64,000 nucleotides of DNA. It comes from Mesostigma viride (Eukaryota > Streptophyta > Mesostigmatophyceae > Mesostigmatales > Mesostigmataceae). Under the pieces are notes generated by a model. That model saw only the letters and a list, made by a program, of their open reading frames with translations. It had not been told where the DNA came from and did not search any database. The stretch's first letter is position 1. Every line of letters begins with the position of its first letter. Shown here piece after piece: positions 50,007 to 61,041 of this stretch. Location of the stretch: contig RPFO01002210.1 in assembly GCA_009746045.1 (NCBI GenBank), positions 1 to 64,000 of the forward strand, read 5' to 3'. Made by a program: the position numbers and the translations under genes.

Positions 50007-53000
50007 ATGAGGAAGAACCGCAGGAACCCGAATTATGTGTCGCCCGGGGATAGGTCTGGATTTGGTAGGTTTATTAGAAACGCGACCCACGATGACAGCC
50101 ATGCAAACCCGTTCAAGCGGAATCGACCCAGCAATCCTCATGGCGAAGCATCAGTGGCCAGGCAGCTATTCGATGTGGCCACACCCTTATCCGTGGAAGA
50201 CGGTGCTAGGCCGGAATCCGATATTTTGGAAGCAGTTGGGTCGTGCCCCGACTCGGAACCAGGTCCTGGCCATGAACTGCCAGAACAAGCGGGGCCTTCG
50301 CATGCAGTCGACGTCACATATCATGGCGGGGCCGGGCCTCGTGCATTGGTGCATGATTTCGTGGAACCGGATGCCGAGTTCGACGCAGGGCCGGGCCTGA
50401 ACGCGGAACCAACTCCTGGACAAGAAGAAGAAGCTGAGCCCTCACCTCCTCGGACCGCGCGAGAATGGATGGAATGGATGCACCAAGCCCCAAGTGCTGG
50501 TGGGGTGAACCCGTTTCCAAGATCAGAGAATGTTGCGGGCATGGCCGACTATACCCAGCTGCTCTTATTCGCCATAGCGCAAAGGTTCCGGTGGACAGAG
50601 GACTGCATAGCTGCCGTACAAGCACTACACCAGGATCCAAAGTTCAAGGTGGAGAGTGCGGCTCGGCTTGGCATTGCCATGTTCAGGGACATGGAGAAGA
50701 GTTTGCCATTGCAGACCCCAGAACGTGTGCGTGTCGATGTTACCGTCAATGGTGTGTCAACAACGTCTTCTTTCGACTACATTTCTGTCAGGTCGACATT
50801 AGAAGCACAGCTTATGAAGGAATCATTCACCCAGAAATTGCTTCTCGACCATGAGGTTCATTCAGATGGCAAGGTTTTCTCTTTCAACCAGACCAAGTTC
50901 TACAACGAGCATCCTGAACTGCAACAGCAAGAGCTGCCTATTCCGTCAGGTCCCATCGTCCGAGTGGGCGACACTATAATGGTGGCAATGCTTGGAGGAA
51001 CGGGTGGGCGAACCACGCTGCTTTCACCTTGTGCCGTCAAGAGAGTTTTCAACGAGGTTCTTGAAGACGGAACCCGTGAGCCGCGTATGCTTGTGTGGTA
51101 AGCGCTTGGCAACTCATGCATTCGTGCCATGTAGGTCATCAAGGTGTACCTGTAGCAACACATACTGCGTAATCTGTGTAATCCGTTTGCTAACCTGCCT
51201 TGTTGTCTTTCTCTGCACTGACTTATATGTGTTATTTTATTATGTCTTGACAGGTACCTTTATCGGGCACGAGACTTTGCTAGCGTACCCCCTGGTACGG
51301 TCCGTACAAATGAGCTCTTCCATACGGAGCATAGCCAAGTGGTGCCTGCATCATGCTATCGTCATCATATCCGCGTGGTTGATGCCAAGACGTGGCAAGA
51401 CAGTGCAGAAGAAGACCGTGCATCCAGTTTCTTTTTGAGAAAGTCCTACACTGCCAATGCCGACCCTGCGTTCAAGGACATGGATTTTGACGGGTGGAGA
51501 AGCACGTGTAACACGGCCAGGCCTCCCAAGTTTGGGCTTCCCATTTTATATCTTGTCATCGCAATCTGCCAGGGAGGATTCATTCTTGGAGTGGCTGCAC
51601 CGGGATGGGGAGATAGAGGCGTACCTATGGTGTACCCCCAATGCGAAACGCTCGGAGAACAAGACGAGATCAATGATCTTCCCCATCACCTTTCGAGATA
51701 AGCACACACCACGGGAGGCAGTGCACCAAATCTTGTTGGCGGACATTGCTGAGCTTCAGGATGGCGTGGTGATGCTAGTGAAGTTTCGTAACAAACCGCC
51801 GGCCTTGTATGAGGTCCGTTGTATCCCGCTGTTTGTCTTGGATACGAAGGCGCGAGCCAAGGCAATGGGGCACAAGAGTTGTACCGGGCATTATGTAAGT
51901 AATTGTGCATTTGTGTGTGTGTGGGGGGGGGGGGGGGGGGGGGGGTGGGTGGGTGGGTGGGTGGGTGGGGCTGGAATGCATAAGTGGGTTTGTGGGGGGG
52001 CTGGCATGCGTGCGTGGCTGTGGGGGTGGGTGGCATGCGTGCCTAGGTTGGTGGGGTGGCTGGCATGCATGCGTGCATGTGTGGGGTGGCTGGCATGCTA
52101 CGCAGGTTTGTGGGGTGGCTGGCATGCTACGTGGGTGTGGGGGGTGGCTGGCATGCTACCTGGGTGTGGGTGGGTGGCTGGCATGCGTGCCTGGGTCCGT
52201 GGGGTGGGTGGCATGCATGTGTGCATGTGGGGGGGGGCTGGCATGCTACGTGGGTGTGGGGGGGAGCTGGAATGCATCAGTGGGTTTGTGGGGGGGCTGG
52301 CATGCGTGCTTGGCTGTGGGGGGTGGCTGGCATGCGTACGTGGGTGTGGGGGGCGGCTGGAATGCATGCGTGGATGTGCAGGGTGGCTGGCATGCTACCT
52401 GGGTGTGGGTGGGTCGCTGGCATGCGTGCCTGGGTCCATGGGGTGGCTGCCATGTGTGCGTGGGTGTGTGGGGCGGCTGGCGTACGTGCGTGGGTTTGTG
52501 TGGTGGCTGGCATGCATGCGTGCATGTGGGGGGGGGCTGGCATGCTACGTGGGTGTGGGGGGGGCTGACATGCATCAGTGGGTTTGTGGGGGGGCTGGCA
52601 TGCGTGCTTGGCTGTGGGGGGTGGCTGGCATGCGTACGTGCACCTGGGGGGGGGCTGGCATGCTACGTGGGTGTGGGGGGTGGCTGGCATGCGTACGTGG
52701 GTGTGGGGGGCTGGCATGCGTGCTTGGCTGTGGGGGGTGGCTGGCATGCGTACGTGGGTGTGTGTGGGGGGCTGGAATGCATAAGTGGGTTTGTGGGGGG
52801 GCTGGCATGCATGCGTGAGTGCATGGGGGGTGGCTGCCATGCATGCGTGGGTGTGGGGGGCGGCTGGCATGCATGCGTGGATGTGCAGGGTGGCTGGCAT
52901 GCTACCTGGGTGTGGGTAGGGGTGGCTGCCATGTGTGCGTGGGTGTGGGGGGTGGCTGGCATGCGTACATTGGTGACGGGTAGGCTGGCATGCATAAGTG

Positions 53001-55511
53001 GGTTTGTGGGGTGGCTGCCATGCATGCGTGCATGTGGGGGGGGGGCTGGAATGCATAAGTGGTTTTGTGGGAGGGCTGGCATGGGTGCGTGGGTGTGTGG
53101 GGGGGTTGGCATGCGTGCGTGGGTGTGGGGGGTGGCTGCCATGCGTGCGTGGGTGTGGGGGGTGGCTGGCATGCGTACATTGGTGACGGGGTGGCTGGCA
53201 TGCATAAGTGGGTTGGTGGGGTGGCTGCCATGCATGCGTGCATGTGGGGGGGGGGCTGCCATGCGTGTGTGGGTTTGTGGGAGGGCTGGCATGGGTGCGT
53301 GGGTTTGTGGGAGGGCTGGCATGCGTGCGTGGGTGTGGGGGGTGGCTGCCATGCGTGCGTGTGTGGAAGATGAATCTCTTTTCCAATATTTTTGGTGCAG
53401 TCACATAATTGTATGAAATTCAACTAATGTTCAATGTCTATTTGTGGGTGGGTGTATTTGCTATGCATGCAGGGATGCACATGGTGCACCACCCATCACG
53501 CCGACTGGGCTGATGCTGACATCAATGTGGAAGATTTCAAGCGCACGGAGGCAGAGACACAGAAAATTTTGACGGAAATGGAGGAGCTGGCACGTGAGGG
53601 TCGCAATACGGAACTCGCGGCCCTGGAAACGAAGACAGGGATCAAGCATGACGTTGAATGCACGTGGGCACAGCTGCCTGGTTTCGATCGCTACGAACAG
53701 TACGTGATTGACATCTTCCACCAATTAACGTTGGGGATTGGGAAACAGGTAGCACGCTTTCTGGTGGAGCATGCATTACAGCCGCAAGTGGTCTCTGCTT
53801 TAAATGCTTGGCTGGGTGCCCATCGCACACGGGAAGGGTATGTGTTGCCCAGGAACGCTTTGACTATCTTCAGAAACTTCAAGGGCATGGAGCACCTGAC
53901 CTTGATATTCCAGCTACCTTTTGCTTTACCGATGGTGCTGTCAGCGTCCACCAAGTGTTCGTGCCCACTTGGTGCATGTAGTGGCCGGACATGCACGGTG
54001 AAGCGGGAGCGTGCATGGTGGACCTATCTTGTGTGCTTGTACGTGGCAAAGTGGGCACAACTCCAACTTGGCACTGTCACATCCCCTGTTTATAATAGGG
54101 AGGCTGACCGGATCTATGCCAATTTCCAGCGCCATTTGGGGTTGCTGTGGCCACGTGGCACCGCAGCTGGGCAAGGTCCCCAGGCACTTGCAGAAGCATC
54201 GGCGCAACAGCGTGGAGATAACGCAGCCAGCCCCAATGTTCACATGGGGCGCCATGTGGTTCACCAGACAGACGTGTACGGGCGGCTGTGGAGTTTCGGC
54301 TCCCATGACTTCGAGAGATTTCAGGGATTCCTGAAGTCCTTGATCTCGCTCATCTCCAAGCCCAACAGCAAGGAGGCAGGGCGCGCCTTGCTACGCGAGG
54401 TCCAGATCTACTTGGCTTGGGACGCTGTACTGCGTGGGGCAATCTCCATCACAACCCCAGAGCTGATCGCTGCCGTGATCCAAAGCCCCACCATGCGACG
54501 TCTGTATCCAGACTTGGAGGAGCGGGCTGCCGTGGTTGCGGAAGCTGCACCACGCGAAGTACGACTGCAGCCGGGCGCGACCTTCCCCCGTGTCATACAC
54601 GAGCGCCTCAGTCATGGGGATGTCGTTGAGCAGGTATGAGCATGAGGAGATTGAGATCTAGATAAATTTGCACAGTTTATGTTTCCTTCCCATTTGCCTA
54701 CTGTCTTTGGCTATTACGTACTGAATCCTCGCCCGGTGATCATGTTGCGCACGTTGCTGTACGTGAACAGGTGATGGGTGGCATGCCGCTTGGCCCCGCT
54801 GTCACAAGGTCTCTGCAAGAGTTAGGCACCACCCAACAGCGAGTAAACACCTTGCTGGCTCCACTTGGCAGCCCACCATGGGATGAGAACGAGGGTACCG
54901 TCACGGTTTACAAGCGTGCGACCGTGGGCGGCAGGGTCATTCGCACAGGTGATGTCCGGTGTTTTCGCTCGACACACTTATATTCGGAAGGGCATGCTGC
55001 GACTGCTCAGCTATTGGCTGAGCAAGGGGCAAATGACCGCAGTGTAGAGTTCTGGTGTGTCGAGATTGGAGACATCTTCGTGTTGAAGCCTACAGCAGGG
55101 GCAATGGGCAGCTTGTGGTTTGTGCCATTATGGTATGAAGCAAGCAAAACCAAGTCTGGTAATCCGGAGCTTGACCGGGATTGGACAAGGTGTCCTATTT
55201 TCGTCCAACCGCCAGGGGATGGCAGCACGCTGCATGGAGGGAGCAGAGAAATGCAGCCGCTAACCTTACTCGGCTCATCGGTGCGGATGGTGCACTATTG
55301 CTGGCACGCTGGCCCGCATCGTCAGTGCTATGTTAGCAGGCGTCCAGCATCCGCTGGGGCTCGTGGGTCCAACATGGACTCGGACGTGGTGCACGCCAAA
55401 GACAATCGCTATTATGTGCTGGATGCCTTTGACTGGGCTTGCCCAGCTTTCTTTCGGTACATGCACATGGATGGTGTGTCTGAAAAGCACGGGCTGGTGC
55501 CAGGCGAATAG
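50007..55511 (+). CDS. Tnp2-like (CACTA/Plavaka) transposase, split gene
   Basis: Exons 50007-51097, 51254-51529, 51573-51894, 53473-54633 and 54771-55511 give 1196 aa and a stop with matching phases. The 51530-51572 gap (43 nt, GT...AG) is either a very short intron or a frameshift; the others have good GTAAG/GTATG donors. Exons 2-3 encode WLHRDGEIEAYLW and a segment ending GHKSCTGHY, joined to GCTWCTTHH (probable zinc-binding Cys/His). About 75 residues later comes LPGFDRYEQYVIDIFHQLTLG, which matches the L-P-x-FD...DPMH-x-x-x-LG pattern of Tnp2/Plavaka transposases. The remainder includes a KCSC...C...C cluster and conserved-looking C-terminal exons. Start ATG is good (MRKNRRNP). The large third intron is almost wholly minisatellite. 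It diverges from the 47365-49031 gene. Confidence 0.72.
51910..53370. repeat. CATGCCAGCC-family minisatellite in transposase intron
   Basis: About 52 units of 25-31 bp (GGCTGGCATGCGTGCGTGGG type) within intron 51895-53472. They include GGCTGGCATGCTACGTGGG and GGCTGGAATGCATAAGTGGG classes that mirror the classes at 36290-37395. A G run and GGGT repeats open the array. Confidence 0.94.
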
Positions 55512-55523
55512 GATTGTCGTGCG

Positions 55524-55990
55524 TTTTATTTATTGGCTATGTTCTTGTGATCCTAGGCATTACATTGATGCCCATGCATGCACAGCATGCAAGGTGACAG
55601 TTTTGGCAGGGTGTCCATTGGGTTTTATTTATTTGCCATGTTCCTGTGATCCTGGGCATTACATTGATGCCCATGCACAGCACGCAAGGTGACAGTTTTG
55701 GCAGGGTGTCCATTGGGTTTTATTTATTGGCCATGTTCCTGTGATCCTGGGCATTACATTGATGCCCATGCACAGCATGCAAGGTTACAGTTTTGGCAGG
55801 GTGTCCATTCGGTTTTATTTATTGGCCATGTTCCTGTGATCCTGGGCATTACATTGATGCCCATGCACAGCATGCAAGGTGACAGTTTTGGCAGGGTGTC
55901 CATTGGATTTTATTTTTTGGCCATGTTCCTGTGATCCTGGGCATTACATTGATGCCCATGCACAGCATGCAAGGTGACAGTTTTGGCATT
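55524..55990. repeat. 95-bp tandem repeat after the transposase
   Basis: Five copies of a 95-bp unit (CCTGTGATCCTGGGCATTAC and GTGACAGTTTTGGCAGGGTG) start just after the stop at 55511. The position fits a subterminal transposon repeat or 3' UTR. Each unit has an ATTGATGCCCATGCACAGCA segment. Confidence 0.9.
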
Positions 55991-56177
55991 TTTTGTGGTA
56001 AGATTTCAAGGTAAATATCAATGGCGTATTTATTCAATGATACTTTGGCAAGATATAAACTCACAATTGCATTTATGCAGCATGATCTACGTCTACAGTG
56101 TCTCTCGCCTCGATTAGTTTTAATTAAGTGAGACAGCTATTCTTTTAATTGCGTGCGCTCCCGTGTTGCTGCATGTT
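55991..56177. other. No gene
   Basis: Short AT-rich spacer between the 95-bp repeat and the CCAT microsatellite. Confidence 0.4.
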
Positions 56178-56439
56178 CCATCCATCCATCCATCCATCCA
56201 TCCATCCATCCATCCATCCATCCATCCATCCATCCATCCATCCATCCATCCATCCATCCATCCATCCATCCATCCATCCATCCATCCATCCATCCATCCA
56301 TCCATCCATCCATCCATCCATCCATCCATCCATCCATCCATCCATCCATCCATCCATCCATCCATCCATCCATCCATCCATCCATCCATCCATCCATCCA
56401 TCCATCCATCCATCCATCCATCCATCCATCCATCCATCG
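56178..56439. repeat. (CCAT)n microsatellite
   Basis: About 65 uninterrupted CCAT units. The ORFs of SIHP and MDGW type are its translations. Confidence 0.98.
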
Positions 56440-56560
56440 GCTCCGTGACTCCCCAACGGGAGCACGCGTTTTATCAATTAATTAATTATTAATGTAGATA
56501 TTAATTAATTAATTAATTAATTAGACTCGTGCTCCCGTTGAGGAGTCACGGAGCATTAAC
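56438..56560. repeat. Paired hairpin-tail repeats facing an AT core
   Basis: GCTCCGTGACTCCCCAACGG on the left and GCTCCCGTTGAGGAGTCAC on the right point toward each other across TTAATTAA-type tails with an internal ATGTAGATATTAA. The arrangement is opposite to that at 19350-19545, where the tails are outside. Confidence 0.75.
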
Positions 56561-56731
56561 CCTGATATGTCATGCCTATCTCAGCCACGAGCCACGAGAT
56601 AGCCATGGCTGACGGCGGAGCTCATAACTTTCACGTTTGAGCACCGAATTTAGCCGTGAATATCACAATCGATGCGTCTTTCTACGACGCACATGCTGAT
56701 ATAATTTTCCGACGCTATTACGCAATATACG

Positions 56732-58110
56732 ATGAGCAAACGTCTCTCGACGCAACGCAGCCTGGCGGCTGCGCTCGGCAATGCAAATACGCCTGCAGCT
56801 TCGGCTGCAGCTTCGCCCACCGGCCCAGATGGCAACGGTGACACTAGTAGTGCACTGGTGCTCGCCCAGCCTCCCGGGCTTGCCTCGCCATCTGCATCGC
56901 CTGAGCCTAAGTGCAGTCGCTCTGCTGAGCCGCCCTGGGAAGAGACCTCCTTCGACGTCAACAGCTCCGGCTTCTGGCAACGCAGCCCCGGTCGGTTCAT
57001 GGAAGACGTGTTTCACGGCAATCACGCCTCGCTTCTAGCCCTGTGCGTGTACCTCACGTCCCACAACCGCGGCCGCGGGCCTGGTAATGGCCAGCTTGTC
57101 GACCCCGCCGAGACTCTCCCCGTCCTTCCCCGCATGAGTCGCCCCAATCTCCAACGCTTCGCCCTCTGCTCCCTTGTTGGACGCTCCGAATCCGAGATCT
57201 GGAACCCCAAACCGCCCCCCTTCCCCTCCGAAGCCTCCATCCGCACCCTCCTCAAGGAAGCTTTCGAGCAGCACGTGACCCCTCTTGCCGCAGATGTGGC
57301 GGCACTTGGCGGCACGCTGGCTGCTGAGCTCCCCACCATCCCCACCGCCACCGCCACCCTCCTCGCCTCCACCTCCCCCCCCCCTCCGTCTCCACCGACT
57401 CCATCACCGCCCAGCTCCGCGACATCGACCAGCGCCTCAAGGATAATGCAATCGCTATCGAGGTCTTGCAGAACACAGCAGGCCTCACCGCCCAGGCAGT
57501 GAAGGACATTGCCGCCAAGCCAGCCCCGGCTGGCCTGGCCGGCGATGCTCCTCCCATCACGACCTGGGCGGACATGCTTAAGCAACATACCACCTCCACC
57601 ACCTCCGCCGTCGCAGCCCAGCTCCAGCGGCAGACGCTTGACCTCCGCGAGGAGGCCGAGCTCGCCAAGCGCAGCCTCAACGTCATTGTCAAGAATCTCA
57701 AGATGGAGGAAGGTGAGAATTCCGAGAAGCTTGCGCGTGCTTTTGAGAGAGAAATCCTTGATCGCATGGGCCTTACTGGTGAGATCGAGCTGGCCGCCCA
57801 CCGCCTTCCCCGCGCGCGGGGTAAGGCCGGGCCGCCCCCGCTCCTTCTCACCTTTAAGACCCCGGCGGACAAGATTTCTTTTCTCAGACGCCGCAAGCGG
57901 CTCGAGAAGACTCTCTTCACCCTTGACGACGACTTGACCCTGGCACAGCAACAACGGCGACGGGAGCTATGGTCGACCTACCTCCAGCTCCGGCAGACCA
58001 AGGCGGGCCAGCCGGTGTACTGGAAGGGGGCGGCCATCTACGTCGGCCACAAGCCCTGGCAAGCGACCCCCTCGACCACCGCGGCCCCAGCAACTCCAGC
58101 CCCAGCCTAG
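56732..58110 (+). pseudogene. L1 ORF1-like protein, copy 1, frameshifted
   Basis: An ATG at 56732 begins a frame that ends at 57502; the rest of the protein is in the -1 frame (57380-58110). The break lies in a C10 run near 57372-57384. The N-terminal half has HVTPLAADVAALGGTLAAEL. The C-terminal half has a helix (LQRQTLDLREEAELAKRSLN), an RRM-like VIVKNLKMEE...EREILDRMG segment, and FTLDDDLTLAQQQRRRELW...YWKGAAIYVG. This matches the C-terminal pattern of L1-type ORF1/gag RNA-binding proteins, which act as nucleic-acid chaperones. No ORF2 endonuclease or reverse transcriptase follows; about 380 bp of noncoding sequence then leads to an (ATTGA)n tract at 58499. It is probably a non-autonomous element. 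Confidence 0.6.
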
Positions 58111-58941
58111 GGGAATACAGCAGTAGTGTAGAATAGTTAGACCGTGGCCTTGTACATGCCCGCCTCCTACAGGCACTATACCAGCTGAGGCCTAGCCTTT
58201 TTAGTCATGTACATGTGTGCCTATGATGTGCCACACTCCAGACGATGCCTAGCCTTATTTAGTAATGTTGTGCCCATGCAGGGAGTCACTCTCTGCTGAG
58301 AAGCCATGCCATAGCCCTTGTATAGCCATGATGATCTTCCCCCTCACAGGCATGCTCCCCCCTTACCCGGGCATAGCGTGATAGACCATGAGGGTGCGGG
58401 TGCCCTGGTGCACCTCGAGCAAGTGTTGTTTACATTCCCACCCTTGCAGGAAGTAGCTTAGAATGTATTATAGGCTCATATGCCCCTTCTCAGGGCTATT
58501 GAATTGAATTGAATTGTAACATAACTCCGTTGGGAGTATATGTAGCACATAGCCCTTGAGAGGGGGCATATGGCCTATCATACATCCTAAGCTACTTCCT
58601 GCAAGGGTGGGGATGTAAAGGACCCTTGCTCTAGGTGCACCAGGGCACTTGCATCCCCATGATCTTCAAGCTATGCCCAGCGAAGGGGGAGCCTGTCATG
58701 GGGGGGAAGATCAGCATAGCTATACAAAAAGGCTAGGGCATGGCGTCTCAGCAGAGAGTTACTCCCTGCATGGGCACAACATAGCTAAATAAAGCTAGGC
58801 ATCATCTGGAGTGTGGCACATCATAGGCACACATGTACATGATTAAATAAAGCGTGTGGCTTAGCTAGGGTAGTGCCTCTAGGAGGCGTACATGTACATG
58901 GCCACGGTCTATCTATTCTACACTACTACTGCTGTATTCCC
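58111..58941. repeat. Palindrome centre: two 3' noncoding regions tail to tail
   Basis: The 3' region of copy 1 (to about 58498) and that of copy 2 (58560 to 58941, read on minus) are homologous. Shared words include CACCCTTGCAGGAAGTAGCTTA and GTGCCTATGATGTGCCACAC. They meet at GAATTGAATTG and a 40-bp CTCCGTTGGGAG hairpin motif (58505-58560). Confidence 0.85.
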
Positions 58942-60230
58942 CTAAGCTGGGGCGTCTGGAGTCGTTGGGGCCGCGGGGGTCGCCTGCCAGGGCTTGTGGC
59001 CGACGTAGATGGCCGCCCCCTTCCAGTACACCGGCTGCCCCGCCTTGGTCTGCCGGAGCTGGAGGTAGATGGGCCATAGCTCCCGTCGCCGTTGTTGCTG
59101 CGCCAGGGTCAAGTCGTCGTCAAGGGTGAAGAGAGTCTTCTCGAGCCGCTTGCGGCGTCGGAGAAAAGAAATCTTGTCCGCCGGGGTCTTAAAGGTGAGA
59201 AGGAGCGGGGGCGGCCCTGCCTTACCCCGCGCGCGGGGAAGGCGGTGGGCGACCAGGTCGATCTCACCAGTAAGGCCCATGCGACTAAGAATTTCTCTCT
59301 CAAACGCACGTGCAAGCTTCTCGGAATTCTCACCTTCCTCCATGTCGAGGTTCTTGACAATGACGTTAAGGCTGCGCTTGGCAAGCTCGGCCTCCTCGCG
59401 GAGGTCAAGCGTCTGCCGCTGGAGCTGGGCTGCGACGGCGGAGGTGGTGGAGGTGGTGTGCTGCTTAAGCATGTCCGCCCAGGTCGTGATGGGAGGAGCA
59501 TCGCCGGCCAGGCCAGCAGAGGCTGGCTTGGCGGCAATGTCCTTCACCGCCTGGGCGGTGAGGCCCGCGGTGTTCTGCAGGACCTCGATAGCGATGGCAT
59601 TATCCTTAAGACGTTGGTCAATGTCGCGGAGCTGGGCGGTGATGGAGTCGGTGGAGGCGGAGGGGGGGGGTGGAGGCGAGGAGGGTGGCGGTGGCGGTGG
59701 GGATGGTGGGGAGCTCAGCAGCCAGCGTGCGACCCACAGCTGCCACATCTGCAGCTAGGGGCGTCACGTGCTGTGAGATGGTTTCTTGGAGGTGGAGGAG
59801 GAAGGTGGATTCGGTCAAGGGGGAGGGGGTCCAGAGGTCCGTGACAGAGCGGTCAAGGATGGAAAAGAGGGCGGCGAGCTGAAGACGGGGGCGAGACCAG
59901 CGGGCCAGGTTCTCAGGTCGGTGAGTAAACCGGCCGTCAGGTCCAGGGCGGAGGCGGTAATGGCTGTGAAGGCGCTGGCACAGGTCGAAAATGGAGGCGT
60001 ATGACCCATAAAACACGAGCTCCAGTATCTTGATGGGTGGCATGTCGAAAAAGCCGGGTCTGGCACCGTCGAAGGTGGAAAATAACCCGTCAACGTCAAA
60101 GTCGCGCTCAGACCAGCTTGGTTCGGTTGGGCGGCTGCGTTTTGGCTCGGGCGAGGCTGAGGGCGAGGCAGGAAGCCCGGGAGGGTGCTGGGCGACAACC
60201 AGTGCGCGACTAGGGTCACCACCGCCTTCC
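58942..60230 (-). pseudogene. L1 ORF1-like protein, copy 2, frameshifted
   Basis: Minus-strand copy homologous to 56732-58110. The N-terminal frame is open from about 60230 (residues aligning with SPSASPEPK...) through the ATG at 60043 to 59618. The C-terminal frame is 59748-58942. The break is again in a C-rich run (nine C, 59662-59671), one base out of frame. The run length and sequence differ from copy 1, so the two breaks are independent. Both copies would be in frame if the interval between CGCCTCCA and TCCG were two modulo three. The C-terminal half keeps the same helix, RNA-binding-like domain and DDDLTLAQQQRRRELW motif. No reverse transcriptase. Confidence 0.6.
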
Positions 60231-60325
60231 GGCCCTGCTGATGGCGGAGCTGCAGCAGGAGCTCAGGGCTATGTGCTACATATACTCCCAACGGAGTTAT
60301 GTTCCTAATTAATTAATTAATTAAC
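60231..60325. repeat. Outer hairpin-tail motif of copy 2
   Basis: AGGGCTATGTGCTACATATA followed by CTCCCAACGGAGTTATGTTC and a (TAAT)n tail. This is the reverse complement of the 58514-58556 motif, so copy 2 is bracketed by about 39-bp inverted repeats. Confidence 0.75.
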
Positions 60326-60327
60326 CC

Positions 60328-60505
60328 TGATGGATGGATGGATGGGTGCAAACAGTCCTACCGGTCTAATCTGTCTACATCAGCTACCTACAACATCTAT
60401 GTAGATATATTAATCTAATGTACAACATCTAATGTAGATATATTAGCCCGGTTTCAATTCAATTAGCCCGGTAGGACTGTTTGCACCCATCCATCCATCC
60501 ATCAT
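60328..60505. repeat. MITE-like foldback of about 175 bp
   Basis: GGATGGGTGCAAACAGTCCT then ACCGG at the left (60341-60365) and its reverse complement at the right (60468-60492), with GATG/CATC microsatellite outside both arms. The interior has AT-rich short repeats (CATCTAATGTAGATATATTA). No coding capacity. Confidence 0.8.
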
Positions 60506-60745
60506 GAAAGTAGTTCGATCACGCGGCTTCCTCCACCCCATCCATCATGAAATATGTGCTACATGACCTCCCCACGGAGGCATGTTATAATTTAATTTTT
60601 TTTTTTAATCCATCCATCCATCGGGGTTAATGTTCCGTGACTCCCCAACGGGAGCACGAGTCTAATTAATTAATTAAATTACTCCATTGGGGTTAATACT
60701 CCGTGCCTCCCCAACGGGAGCACATGTTTAATTAATTATTCAATT
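60500..60745. repeat. Cluster of three inverted hairpin-tail repeats
   Basis: 60537-60605 is the ACATGACCTCCCCACGGAGG subtype with an AATTT tail. 60620-60680 and 60683-60745 are the TCCGTG...CTCCCCAACGGGAGCA subtype with TTAATTAA tails. All three point the same way, consistent with successive insertions into earlier tails. Confidence 0.75.
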
Positions 60746-61041
60746 CAAAGAAACCCAAGTACATCATGCATGCACATGTCATCCAAGTCATCCAAGTGCC
60801 ATGGACATCGAGCCAATGGGCGGTCTCACTTCGTGTCCATGTGGTATGTTGCATTTAACGCCTCTCTTAATAGTTGTCTTATTTGATGTACATATTGAAT
60901 TACGCATTTAAAAGATTGAATTAGTAAATTATTATATTACTTGTACATACTATGTCATGCTGGTCATTACATATGTCAAGTGGGTTGACGCCACAAGGTA
61001 ACATGACACAAGTTGTCTCACTTAGAATAACAACACACAAC
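60746..61041. other. No gene
   Basis: AT-rich sequence up to the 3' end of the minus-strand gene; nothing recognised. Confidence 0.4.

Noticed and set aside
51457-53416. Reading the transposase exon straight through into Gly/Trp/Cys-rich sequence
   Set aside because: A strong GTAAGT donor at 51895 and a phased acceptor at 53472 remove the minisatellite.
57022-57954. 310-aa antisense ORF over L1-like copy 1
   Set aside because: GC-rich shadow of the plus-strand coding sequence; the L1-like motifs are on the plus strand.
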